In this document: one piece after another, positions 9,868 to 18,562 of the stretch
How the letters are laid out: each line of letters begins with the position of its first letter
How positions within the stretch are numbered: the first letter of the stretch is position 1
Assembly: GCA_964558295.1 (NCBI GenBank)
Contig: CAZLDQ010000085.1
Coordinates: forward strand, 1 to 23,126
Reading direction: 5' to 3'
Source of the DNA: JBDKTH01 sp964558295
GTDB taxonomy: Bacteria; Planctomycetota; Planctomycetia; Pirellulales; Thermoguttaceae
Length of the DNA: 23,126 nucleotides
Translations under genes and position numbers: made by a program
The notes under the pieces: model-generated
Seen by the model: only the letters and a program-made list of their open reading frames with translations
What the model was told of the DNA's origin: nothing
Database searches by the model: none

Positions 9868-12800
9868 TCAGGCCGCCACCTCTTCCGCCGCCGCCTGGCA
9901 GGCTTCCCCTGGGCGGTCGGCCGCTTCTGGTTGCGGTCGTCGTCGCCGTCGTCGTCGCCGAAAGAGCTTGGGCAGGTTGCGGACGTCCTCGATCATCAGA
10001 TAGAGCGAAGGGACCAAAAGAAGCGTAATCAGAGTGGCAAACACCACCCCGAAGGCCAGTGTTACAGCCATGGGTACGATGAACTTGGCCTGGAGACTCG
10101 TCTCCGACATCAGTGGCACCAGCCCCAAGAAAGTGGTCAACGAGGTGAGCATGATTGCCCGGAACCGCTGGGGGGCGGCCAAGTGCACCGCCCGACGCAC
10201 CGGGATCCCTTCGCGGACCAATTGATTCGTGGTGTCGATCAGCACGATGCTGTCGTTGACTGCTACACCGGCCAGCGCCACCAATCCGAGGAACGAGATG
10301 ATGCTGAACGTCTCGCCGAGGAGCACATGCCCCCCCACTGCCCCGACAAATCCGAAGGGAATCGCCACGGCGATCAACACCGGCTGGATGTAGGACTTGA
10401 ACTGAATCGCCATCAGGGCGTACATGGCGAACAGGGCCACGACAAAGCCCGTGCCCAGTTCCCGGAGCACGCGTTGTTGATCCTTCATGCCCCCTTCGCG
10501 TGCCCAGGTCATTCCTGGATACCGCTGGGGGAGCTCGGCGAAGAAGCCTTCTTGGAGCTTGGCCATGATTCCGTCGGGATTGGGTGTCACGGCGCGGTCC
10601 AACAGGGCCGTTACGTCGACCATGCGCTGGCGGTCGCTGCGGCGGATCGTAGCCGGCCCCAGGTCGTAGTGGACTTGGGCCACCTCGGCCAGTGGCACTT
10701 CATCGCCCGACGCGGTGCGAATCCGCAGATTGTCGAGATCGGCCAAGGAGCGGCGCTGGTCGCGGGGATAGCGGACCATCACGCGGATGTCGTCCCGCCC
10801 CCGTTGAATCCGCTGGGCCTCTTCGCCATAGAATGCCTGGCGCACCTGCCGGGCCAGGTCCACTCCGCGCAACCCCAGGGTCTCGCCGGCCGGCTTCATC
10901 TTCAACGTGATCTCCGGCCGGCGCGAACCGAGCGTGTCGTTGATCTCATACACCCCGTGAAACGTGCGCAGAATCGCTTTGAGTTCTTCCCCGGCCGCCT
11001 CGATATGGTCGGGGTTTTTGCTGGCCAGGCGGAGGTGGATATCCTTGTTGTCGTCCCCTTCGGAAGCGTCGATCGTCAGACGCCGCACGCCCGGTACCGT
11101 GCCGACCAGTTTGCGCCAGCGGTCGGCAATGACTTCCGAACTGAGCCCTCGGGCTTCCAGGTTTTCAAACTCCATGGTCACCTCGGCCAGATGCGTGCCC
11201 CCGGCGGACGTTCCGCTGCGTCCCACTGGGTCGCGGGCTTGGCCCACGGGATGCTCCCCGAGGGCGACCAGGATGTGCTTAACCACCGGAGGCGACTGGC
11301 CCTGACCGTCCAACTCTTCGCGGAGTTGCCGGGCCACCTGTTGGATTCGTTCCAGCACAGACCGGGTCACCTCGGCGCTGGTGCCGGTGGGCATCTCGAT
11401 GGTGGCCACGGCCACATCCCCGGGGAACCGCGGGAAGAACGAGGCCTTGACTCGCCCACCCAGCAACAATCCGATGACGAGGATCATCGACGCCAAAAAC
11501 AGGCCCAGCGTGGCGTAACGCCAACGGAGCGTCAATTCCAACACCGGCCGGTACCCCCAACGAATGAACGCCTGCAAGAGCCGGTCGACGATGACCTGAA
11601 GCCGTTCAAAGAGCCAGATCACCGGCCAGATCGGGAACAGGTACCAAGGGATTCCGCGGTGCGGTTGGTGCGACAAATGGGCCGGCAAGACCAACAACGA
11701 CTCGGTCAGCGAAAAGAGCAAGCAGGGCACGATCACCGTCGGAATCACGCGCCAAATTTTGCCGTCGACCCCGGAGATGAAGAACATCGGCATGAAGGCG
11801 ATCACCGTGGTCAACACGCCGGCAATCACCGGCCCCGCCACGGCCGTCACCCCCGAAACGGCCCCCTCCTCGCCCGGAGAGCCGCCGGTCTGATACGAAT
11901 GAATGCTTTCGGCCACGACGATTCCATCGTCCACCAGAATCCCCAGGACGAGAATAAAAGCCGCCATGGAGATCATGTTGATCGACGTATCGGCCCACCA
12001 AAGCACGGCAAACGTGCCGAAGAAAGCGACCGCCACTCCCGCGGCCACCCACAAGGCCAAACGCAGACGGAGAAACAACGCCAGGCAGAGAAACACGAGC
12101 AACAGGCCCGACAGGCCGTTGCGGATCATCAACTCCTGACGCTCATTGTAGAACCGCGAAAAGTCGAACCAAACGTCCATGTGCACGCCGGCTGGCAGCG
12201 ACGGTTCTGTCTTGCGAATGTACTCCTTGATCCGCGCGGCCACGTCGGGGGCGTTCTCCCGGCCGGTGGCCATCACGCTGAGCATCACCGCGCGGCGGTC
12301 GTCGAACCGCATCTCCAGCTCGTCTTCCTCGAACCCGTCGACCACCGTGGCCACATCGCGCAAACGGAGCCGCGTGCCGTCGGGTTGGGTCAAGAGGACG
12401 AGATTCTCGAACTCGCGTCCTACATAGGCTTGCTCCTGGGTACGGATGAGGATGTCGCCCGAGCCGGCGCGAATCGACCCCGCCGGAAGGTTCAGCGAGC
12501 TGTTGCGCACGGCTGCGGCCACGAAGTCGAACGTCAGCCCATGACGCCGAAGCGTTTCTTCGGAAACGTGAATGCCGATCTCATACGGGCGCACGCCGCC
12601 CAGCTTGACCTGGGTGATCCCCGGCAATCGCAGCAAATCTTCACGCACCGATTCGCCCATCCGCCGGAGCGTTGCTTCGTCCGCCGTATCGCTCGACAGG
12701 GCCACGCTAATCACATGGATCTTCAGCGTCAACTCTTCGATGATCGGTTCCTCGGCATCCTCGGGGAACGTGAAAATCGCCCCGACCCGGGTCCTCACGT

Positions 12801-13122
12801 CGTCCAGCAGTTTGCGCGTCTCGTAATCGCTGCGTACCTTGACGGTGACCAGCCCCAGCCCTTCAAAGGCCGTGGAATCCAGTTCGTCGATCCCGTCCAG
12901 ATCGGCGATGGCTTCTTCAATGCGGATGAGAATTCCTTCTTCCACCTCCTGCGGCGTGGCCCCGGGGTAGGGCACCTGGACGGAAACCACGTCGAGGGGC
13001 ACCGTGGGGAACATCTCCTTGCGGACCCCCAACGCCCCGAGGACCCCGACCCAGAAGAACAGGAACATCAGCAAGTTGGCGGCGACGCGGTTGCGCGCAA
13101 ACCAAGCCAAGGCACCATTCAT
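9868..13122 (-). CDS. RND-family efflux transporter permease (AcrB-type)
   Basis: The 1084-residue inner-membrane protein is a proton-driven exporter. It shows the RND plan of two halves, each with one membrane helix (first about 12-32), a large periplasmic loop and a cluster of helices beginning near 335. The proton-relay Asp pair is Asp398-Asp399 in ILVLGILVDDGIVVAESI; the second-half equivalent reads GLVALAGVAVNDSIVLID. The sequence resembles the HAE1/multidrug branch rather than the heavy-metal branch, but the substrate is unknown. The ATG has AAGGAG six bases upstream and lies 3 bases after the adaptor stop codon, so translation is probably coupled. The C-terminal tail carries eight consecutive arginines followed by an Ala/Glu-rich stretch. 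No outer-membrane channel gene is in the window. Confidence 0.95.
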   Translation of the reverse strand: MNGALAWFARNRVAANLLMFLFFWVGVLGALGVRKEMFPTVPLDVVSVQVPYPGATPQEVEEGILIRIEEAIADLDGIDELDSTAFEGLGLVTVKVRSDYETRKLLDDVRTRVGAIFTFPEDAEEPIIEELTLKIHVISVALSSDTADEATLRRMGESVREDLLRLPGITQVKLGGVRPYEIGIHVSEETLRRHGLTFDFVAAAVRNSSLNLPAGSIRAGSGDILIRTQEQAYVGREFENLVLLTQPDGTRLRLRDVATVVDGFEEDELEMRFDDRRAVMLSVMATGRENAPDVAARIKEYIRKTEPSLPAGVHMDVWFDFSRFYNERQELMIRNGLSGLLLVFLCLALFLRLRLALWVAAGVAVAFFGTFAVLWWADTSINMISMAAFILVLGILVDDGIVVAESIHSYQTGGSPGEEGAVSGVTAVAGPVIAGVLTTVIAFMPMFFISGVDGKIWRVIPTVIVPCLLFSLTESLLVLPAHLSHQPHRGIPWYLFPIWPVIWLFERLQVIVDRLLQAFIRWGYRPVLELTLRWRYATLGLFLASMILVIGLLLGGRVKASFFPRFPGDVAVATIEMPTGTSAEVTRSVLERIQQVARQLREELDGQGQSPPVVKHILVALGEHPVGQARDPVGRSGTSAGGTHLAEVTMEFENLEARGLSSEVIADRWRKLVGTVPGVRRLTIDASEGDDNKDIHLRLASKNPDHIEAAGEELKAILRTFHGVYEINDTLGSRRPEITLKMKPAGETLGLRGVDLARQVRQAFYGEEAQRIQRGRDDIRVMVRYPRDQRRSLADLDNLRIRTASGDEVPLAEVAQVHYDLGPATIRRSDRQRMVDVTALLDRAVTPNPDGIMAKLQEGFFAELPQRYPGMTWAREGGMKDQQRVLRELGTGFVVALFAMYALMAIQFKSYIQPVLIAVAIPFGFVGAVGGHVLLGETFSIISFLGLVALAGVAVNDSIVLIDTTNQLVREGIPVRRAVHLAAPQRFRAIMLTSLTTFLGLVPLMSETSLQAKFIVPMAVTLAFGVVFATLITLLLVPSLYLMIEDVRNLPKLFRRRRRRRRPQPEAADRPGEACQAAAEEVAA
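9937..9960 (-). repeat. Arginine triplet repeat (8 x CGA/CGG) in permease tail
   Basis: Two units of CGG-CGA-CGA-CGA encode eight arginines just after the last membrane helix of the permease. It is an in-frame tandem repeat prone to length change by slippage. The charge would stay on the cytoplasmic side. Confidence 0.8.
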
Positions 13123-13125
13123 CGG

Positions 13126-14400
13126 CTACTCCTTCTTCGCCTGGGCATCGGGTTTGCCGACCGCCAAATCGCGCACTGCGCAAAGATCGAGCAGATCCCC
13201 CTGGGAGATCACAAAATCCGGGGTCACGTCCTCGACGACCTCGACCTTCATCCCGGGAATCGGAAACTCCAGACGCGTGGCACACACCCGCTCGCCGTCG
13301 GCCAACTCGCCGCGCACGATAACCCAATCTTTCAGCCGCCGCAGCACCGATACCTCACGTCGCTGGAGCCTCGCCGCTTCGTCGATCACGAACAGGTCGC
13401 CTGCATGGCTGACACATGCCTCGGGCAACACCACCGCGTCGGCTACCGGCAGCGAACGGATCGTGGCCTCGACAAACATCCCCACGGCCAGCGGCTGCCC
13501 GCCGTTGGCCGCCTGGGGTTCATAAGGCCGCGTAACGCTGGCCACTAGATAAACCATCCGACTGCGCGGGTCGATCATTGCTTCGCTCCGCACAATCGAG
13601 CCTTCCCACCGGCAGCGACGTCCAGCAAACAGGGCTTCGATCGTCACCGCCGGCCTGTTACCCGGCGCCAGCGTCGCACCCAACGGCAGCCCGAGAAGCC
13701 CGAAATCCTGATGGTCGACCGGTAGTCGGACCTCGACCGAATCAGTGGCAAAGCAGGTGGCCAGCGGAGTGCCAATCATCACATACTGCCCCACGTCAGC
13801 CTGCTTCTGCCGGATGCAACCGTCAAACGAAGCGACGACCGCCGTGTCCGCGTCCGAGTTCTTGGCCTCCGCCAATTGGGCCTCCAGTTCGGCAATCCGA
13901 GCAACCGCCTGATCCATGGCCGCCTGGGCATGGTCCAAGTCAGCCTGGCTTGTCGCCCCGCGTTTCTGGAGCGACGTCTGACGATCGAGATTCTGTTTCG
14001 CCTCAAGCCGCTCGGCTTGGGCCGACTGGATCGCGGCCTTGAGCCGTTGGATGCGGACCTGGAAATCGCGGCGGTCGATCTGCACCAAGACGTCCCCCTT
14101 GCGGAAGAAGCCACTCTCGTCGAACGACTCGGCCACGGAGACAATCCGCCCGGTGACCGGCGCCACTAAGGTGCTCTCCGTACGCGGACTGACCGTCCCC
14201 TGGCTGCGCACCGGGAAACAGACCGTGCGTCGCTTGACGTTGGCCGCGCTGACGGCCGGCGCCGCCTCAACCGCCGCTTGCTGCGCCGGTTGTGGCTTGG
14301 TGTCATACAAATACCACGCCGCGCCGCCACTGAGCGCCACCGTTACCAGTGGCACGACCGCCTTGGCAATGCAAAGACTGACCCGAGACCCCTGACTCAT
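13126..14400 (-). CDS. RND efflux periplasmic adaptor (membrane fusion protein, HlyD family)
   Basis: This 424-residue protein links the inner-membrane permease to an outer-membrane channel. A single N-terminal membrane anchor (about 12-31) is followed by a Pro/Ala linker. A split lipoyl domain (77-110 and 186-215) flanks a coiled-coil hairpin (112-183, Gln/Ala/Glu-rich with regular leucines). A beta-barrel domain and a membrane-proximal domain complete the C-terminal half. The ATG at 14400 has a strong AGGAGG ribosome site about four bases upstream. It is the first gene of the efflux operon, 3 bases before the permease gene, and diverges from the IclR-family gene. The fold class is clear; the drug or metabolite is not. 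Confidence 0.93.
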   Translation of the reverse strand: MSQGSRVSLCIAKAVVPLVTVALSGGAAWYLYDTKPQPAQQAAVEAAPAVSAANVKRRTVCFPVRSQGTVSPRTESTLVAPVTGRIVSVAESFDESGFFRKGDVLVQIDRRDFQVRIQRLKAAIQSAQAERLEAKQNLDRQTSLQKRGATSQADLDHAQAAMDQAVARIAELEAQLAEAKNSDADTAVVASFDGCIRQKQADVGQYVMIGTPLATCFATDSVEVRLPVDHQDFGLLGLPLGATLAPGNRPAVTIEALFAGRRCRWEGSIVRSEAMIDPRSRMVYLVASVTRPYEPQAANGGQPLAVGMFVEATIRSLPVADAVVLPEACVSHAGDLFVIDEAARLQRREVSVLRRLKDWVIVRGELADGERVCATRLEFPIPGMKVEVVEDVTPDFVISQGDLLDLCAVRDLAVGKPDAQAKKE

Positions 14401-14718
14401 GCCTCCTCCTGCTACGCAATCTTACCCACGTATTATGCTTTCCCCAACCGTTATGTTCGAATGTGTCTTTGGTGAGAAGGGGCATTTTGCCGAGAAAAAA
14501 TGTCCACCCCCTCGATTGTGCTATACCAGTAGGTGGGGGAATGCATGCTGCCTCATCAATACGTCGTAGGGGTGACAACGAGGAGAGAGGGGGCCCCAAT
14601 TGCAAAAACTCCCTTTGACCAGAAAAGAATTCTTCGCCGCCGACCATTGACCCGGCCAGTCGCTCGCATTATATTGGTATAACAGCATTACATCCGTGTA
14701 ACACCTTGAAGGTCGACC
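14401..14718. promoter_or_regulatory. Divergent control region between efflux operon and iclR operon
   Basis: This 318-base gap separates the efflux adaptor (minus) from the IclR regulator (plus), so it must hold both promoters. The plus promoter is described separately. For the minus direction, a CATAAT-like -10 lies near 14430-14436 with a weak TTCGAA about 18 bases upstream; I am not sure of it. No gene is seen. IclR proteins often bind in such regions, so an operator may be present, but I could not define one. Confidence 0.55.
14647..14675 (+). promoter_or_regulatory. Sigma-70 promoter for the iclR operon
   Basis: TTGACC (14647-14652) and TATATT (14670-14675) are separated by exactly 17 bases, matching -35 and -10 consensus at five and five of six positions. 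The -10 box is about 43 bases upstream of the GTG start. The next segment (GGTATAACAGCAT... to GTGTAACAC at about 14695-14703) is AT-rich and partly symmetrical and would be a natural place for autoregulation. Confidence 0.65.
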
Positions 14719-15564
14719 GTGGCTGCCAGTCAATCCGCTCAACGTGCCAATGCCTACGAGGCTCCGGCCTTGCGCAAAGCGGTTCGGTTGCTCGAACTGC
14801 TCTGCGAGGCCAGCGAACCGCTCTCAATCGCCGAGATGAGTCAGCGGTTAGGCCTCAACAAGCACATGCTCTTGCGTCTGTTGGGGACCTTGTGCGATGA
14901 GGGTTGGGTCGTGCAGGAGGAGGGGCCGACCTACCGGATCAGTCTCGTGCCGCTCTATCATTTCAGCAAGCCGATCAGCCGGCTGGACGTGGTCACGGCG
15001 GCCGAGGAGCCGATCGACGAGCTTTGGGAGGTCACCGGTGAAACGACCTACATGAGCATTCGCGACGGCGACTGGTCGATGGGTGTCATCATCCGCCAGA
15101 CGCGGCGTGACATCCACGTGGGTGGCCGGATCGGTGCTCGGCTGATGATGCACTGTTGCGCTCCCGGCAAAGTCCTTCTGGCCTATGCCGAGCCAGCGCT
15201 CTTCGAGCGTCTGGCCCGCGCTGGATTTGCAAAACAGACCGAACAGACGATCTGCGATCCGGCCGAACTGCGTCAGCATCTCGACCGCATCGTGTGCCAG
15301 GGCTACGCCACCGACAACGAAGAATATCTGCGAGGCATGCTCTGCTTGGCCTCGCCCGTGTTCGACTACACCGGCCGGGTTGTGGCCGCGGTGGGGATCA
15401 CTACGCTCACGATGTATCACAGTTACGAGTCGATGCTGGAGACCTATCGGGCTCCAGTTCTCGCCGCAAGCCGCAAGATCTCCCGCGCCCTGGGGCATGT
15501 CGGGACGTTGGGGAGTCGCGTCACGTTGTCAGCCGAAACGGAGTCTTCCGGGACCACTGACTAA
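14719..15564 (+). CDS. IclR-family transcriptional regulator
   Basis: The 281-residue protein has the two domains of the family: an N-terminal winged helix-turn-helix (about 15-75, recognition region LSIAEMSQRLGLNKHMLLRLL, 35-55) and a C-terminal effector-binding domain (about 85-258). The latter includes the typical HCCAPGKVLLAY segment (145-156) and GYATDNEEYLRGMLCLASPVF (195-215). It starts at GTG with GAAGG six bases upstream. IclR proteins usually repress or activate genes for use of a carbon source and are released by a small acidic metabolite. Here it heads a five-gene run and faces a divergent efflux operon, so it probably controls the run, itself and perhaps the efflux genes. The C-terminal 20 residues are Ser/Thr-rich and unconserved. 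Confidence 0.93.
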   Translation: MAASQSAQRANAYEAPALRKAVRLLELLCEASEPLSIAEMSQRLGLNKHMLLRLLGTLCDEGWVVQEEGPTYRISLVPLYHFSKPISRLDVVTAAEEPIDELWEVTGETTYMSIRDGDWSMGVIIRQTRRDIHVGGRIGARLMMHCCAPGKVLLAYAEPALFERLARAGFAKQTEQTICDPAELRQHLDRIVCQGYATDNEEYLRGMLCLASPVFDYTGRVVAAVGITTLTMYHSYESMLETYRAPVLAASRKISRALGHVGTLGSRVTLSAETESSGTTD

Positions 15565-15572
15565 ACCGAGAC

Positions 15573-15578
15573 GGAGGA
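15573..15578 (+). promoter_or_regulatory. Ribosome binding site deciding the HzsA-related start
   Basis: GGAGGA touches an ATG at 15579 directly but lies nine bases before the ATG at 15588. Only the second spacing is workable, so the shorter start is preferred. Confidence 0.7.
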
Positions 15579-15587
15579 ATGCACATC

Positions 15588-18545
15588 ATGAGGCCGGTTT
15601 GTTCTGCGTGGTTGCTTCCGATTCTCGTCTCCGCCTTGTTTCCCTTGGCTCCGCCAGGGCCCGTCAGGGCGGCAGAAGTTGCCCGGGAGGTGATTGTTGC
15701 TCTGGACGGCAAGCCGGTTGTCCCCAGCCATGGCACAACGGCCGGTTTCTGGCTGTTTGCTGAAGATGACGGGGCGCAACTTGCCCTGATGGGCCACCCG
15801 CCGCGCCGCGCAGTGGCAAGCCTCGCCCAAGGGCGGCAGATTGCCCTCCGCATGCTGATCGGACCGCTTGCCGCGCACGATGCGATCGATCTGTGTGCGG
15901 TCTGTCTCGATGGCGCCGGGGCCGAGGTGACCTTGTCTCTTGCTTCAGGCGAACGGATTTCGACGCAGATTAACAGCACCAAAACGCCGCATTCCCTCCG
16001 ACTTGCAGCCAGTCAGTCGGCACAATCCGTGGACCTGATGATTACCCTCGCGGCCCCGCAAGGGGCGACTTCCGTCCGGCTTGATGGACTGCAACTGGTT
16101 CAGCCTAACGCCACCTCGCCGGTCGCCCTGGCTTGGCAGCCCAAGGATCGGGACTATCCGCAGTCGGATGCCGTGACGAGTTCCCCCGCGTTGCGTCCGG
16201 CGATCGAGGAAGCTTTGATCGAGTGGGATTGGCGCATGCAAGACGGCATCGAGACGCCACGCGAGTCGCGGAGCTACGCCCAGGCCGTGGCGCAGACGCT
16301 TACACGCGGCACGGCCTTGATCGCGGATCTGACGGCCCAAAACCTTTCCGTCGGCGACCGGCAGCCGGCCTGGAACACGTTACAGGCCCGCTACGAGACG
16401 CTCCGACAAGACCCGGCCGCTACGGAAGCCGCTTGGGAAGCCTTGTGGCGGGAGGTCCATCGCTTGCGGCGTGCGATTGTGTTAGCCCACCCGCTGGCTG
16501 ACGTCGGGCCCTTGGTGTTTGCCAAGCGGGTCCCGTCAACACTGTCCCACCAATTGACGCAGTATTACGGCTACACGGCGCGGCCGGGCGGAGGCCTTTT
16601 TGTCTTGGAACAACCGGGGCAGTCGATGCGTGTGCGGCAATTGGCGTCCTCCTTGCCCGAAGGGAGCTATTTGCATCCCGAGGTGTCGTTCGACGGGGAA
16701 CGCATCTATTTTGCCTTCTGCCCCTGCGACTCGGCACCGAAAAGCTGGGGCGATCCGGACACTCTCGCCCGGCGTTATCATCTTTATGCGGTGAACGCAG
16801 ACGGCACGGACGTAAAACGCCTGACCGACGGCCCATACGACGATTTCTCTCCCCGTTGTTTGCCCAACGGCAAGCTGCTGTTCATCTCCACGCGGCGTGG
16901 CGGGTTTCACCGCTGCGGGCGAGGGCCGTGCTACGTCTATACGTTGGCCTTGGCCGAGGCCGACGGCTCGAATCCGCACCCGATCTCGTTCCACGAGACC
17001 AACGAATGGGACCCAGTCCTCTTGCACGACGGCCGCGTGGTGTATACCCGCTGGGACTATGTGGACCGCAACGCCGTCTTCTACCAGCAGCTTTGGTCGG
17101 CCTGGCAGGACGGGAGCAATGTCCGGATCTACTACGGCAACAACACCTACAATCCGGTGGGCATATGGGAACCCCGGCCTGTGCCCGGCTCGAACAAGGT
17201 CATGGCCACAGCCGCCCCGCACCACGGTATGACTGCCGGCTCGATCATCCTGCTCGACGTGACCCAAGGCGTCGACGGTCCCGCCCCGCTCACCCGGCTG
17301 ACACCCGACGCTCTGTTCCCCGAAGCAGAGAGTGGCCTAGCCCATGGGATTCCCGTCAACCAGCCGACTCGGGTCGATGATGCCCTGTCTGAGACCTGGG
17401 GCCCGCAGCCCCAATCGCAAGCCACGCGGCTCAAAGAGGTCCCCGCGGAGGAACGGCGTTGGCCGGGCCACTGCTACCGCTCCCCCTATCCGCTTTCTGA
17501 AAAGCTCTTTCTGGCGGCCTACAGCTACGATCGGCTTCGCGGCGAACCGGGGATCAATCGGCCCAATATGTTTGGGCTCTACCTGTGCGACGCCTTCGGC
17601 AACAAAGAACTCTTGTACCGCGATCCGAACCTCTCGAGTCAGTGGCCTGTGCCGCTGCGTTCTCGCCCCAAGCCTCCTGTACGGGAAATGGTTTCCCAAT
17701 GGGCGGCCAGTACACCGCAGCATCCCGAAGGCACCTTCTTCCTCAAGAACGTTTACGAGAGCTGGCCCAAGCTGCCGGAGGTGGAAATCCGCCAGTTGCG
17801 GATCGTTCAAGTGCTGCCCAAGACTACGCCCCATGCCAACTCGCCGCGGGTGGGCGTCGCCAATGCCTCACCCGGCAAGCAGGTCTTGGGGACCGTGCCG
17901 GTCGAGCGCGACGGTTCCGCCTATTTCCGCGTTCCGGCGCGGACACCGATCCTTTTTCAAGCCCTCGATGCCAAGGGGCGTGCCGTCCAGACGATGCGCT
18001 CGCTGACCTACCTGCAACCCGGCGAACAGATGTCATGCATCGGGTGCCACGAACCGCGCACCAGCGTCTCGTTGGAGATTGGCGTTGCGTTGGCCATCAA
18101 ACGTCAGCCTTCGGTAATTACCCCAGGCCCTGACGGCTCGAAGCCTCTGAGCTATCCGATCCTTGTACAACCGGTGCTCGACCGCCATTGTACCCGTTGT
18201 CACAACGCCGAGAAAGCCGAGGGAAAGATCGTCTTGACTGGCGAACCGGCGGGCGAGTTCAGCCGCTCATACAACGCGCTGACCCCGTTCGTTGCCTACA
18301 CAGCCTGGGGGATGCCCCACGACAACTTTGAGCCCCTGACGGAACCGGACCGTTTTGGCGCCCGGGCAAGCCGACTGATAAAACTGCTCGACGAGGGGCA
18401 CTACGACGTGAAACTTTCGCCGGACGAGTGGGATCGCCTCGTCACGTGGATCGACACGAACGCCTTGTTCTACGGCACGTTCAACCACGATGATCAGGTT
18501 CGGCAGCTTCGCGGTGAGCGGATTGCCGGGCCCGACCTCGAGTGA
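15588..18545 (+). CDS. HzsA-related secreted beta-propeller protein with two haem-c motifs
   Basis: The 985-residue product begins with a signal peptide (about 1-28). A beta-rich domain (30-175) and a helical segment (200-305) follow. Next is a large propeller of TolB/PD40-like blades (about 330-600), where blades read like HPEVSFDGERIYFAF and DDFSPRCLPNGKLLFISTRRGGF. The GGGLFVL entry, the RCGRGPC segment and ATAAPHHGMTAGSIILLD recall the middle domain of hydrazine synthase alpha. The C-terminal part carries two haem-c binding motifs, CIGCH (817-821) and CTRCH (868-872). Relatives in non-anammox planctomycetes are common and have no proven function; the hydrazine synthase beta and gamma subunits are absent here, so hydrazine synthesis is not implied. 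An extracytoplasmic redox or substrate-binding role is inferred. It lies 23 bases after the IclR gene. Confidence 0.85.
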   Translation: MRPVCSAWLLPILVSALFPLAPPGPVRAAEVAREVIVALDGKPVVPSHGTTAGFWLFAEDDGAQLALMGHPPRRAVASLAQGRQIALRMLIGPLAAHDAIDLCAVCLDGAGAEVTLSLASGERISTQINSTKTPHSLRLAASQSAQSVDLMITLAAPQGATSVRLDGLQLVQPNATSPVALAWQPKDRDYPQSDAVTSSPALRPAIEEALIEWDWRMQDGIETPRESRSYAQAVAQTLTRGTALIADLTAQNLSVGDRQPAWNTLQARYETLRQDPAATEAAWEALWREVHRLRRAIVLAHPLADVGPLVFAKRVPSTLSHQLTQYYGYTARPGGGLFVLEQPGQSMRVRQLASSLPEGSYLHPEVSFDGERIYFAFCPCDSAPKSWGDPDTLARRYHLYAVNADGTDVKRLTDGPYDDFSPRCLPNGKLLFISTRRGGFHRCGRGPCYVYTLALAEADGSNPHPISFHETNEWDPVLLHDGRVVYTRWDYVDRNAVFYQQLWSAWQDGSNVRIYYGNNTYNPVGIWEPRPVPGSNKVMATAAPHHGMTAGSIILLDVTQGVDGPAPLTRLTPDALFPEAESGLAHGIPVNQPTRVDDALSETWGPQPQSQATRLKEVPAEERRWPGHCYRSPYPLSEKLFLAAYSYDRLRGEPGINRPNMFGLYLCDAFGNKELLYRDPNLSSQWPVPLRSRPKPPVREMVSQWAASTPQHPEGTFFLKNVYESWPKLPEVEIRQLRIVQVLPKTTPHANSPRVGVANASPGKQVLGTVPVERDGSAYFRVPARTPILFQALDAKGRAVQTMRSLTYLQPGEQMSCIGCHEPRTSVSLEIGVALAIKRQPSVITPGPDGSKPLSYPILVQPVLDRHCTRCHNAEKAEGKIVLTGEPAGEFSRSYNALTPFVAYTAWGMPHDNFEPLTEPDRFGARASRLIKLLDEGHYDVKLSPDEWDRLVTWIDTNALFYGTFNHDDQVRQLRGERIAGPDLE

Positions 18546-18562
18546 AAAGGATCGCCCGCACC

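Noticed and set aside
7126..13548. A 2140-codon open frame on the plus strand, the longest in the window
   Set aside because: It lies exactly codon-aligned and antisense to nifS, nifU, the RND permease and most of the adaptor, all of which share one frame. Scarcity of TTA, CTA and TCA codons in those genes leaves the opposite strand without stops. The translation is rich in His, Arg and Gln with no domain.
14451..14475. TTCGAAT resembling a tRNA T-loop
   Set aside because: No complementary stems or acceptor end around it.
15588..18545. Idea that the organism is an anammox bacterium
   Set aside because: Only an HzsA-like chain is present, with no HzsB, HzsC or hydrazine dehydrogenase nearby, and HzsA-related proteins are widespread in other planctomycetes.
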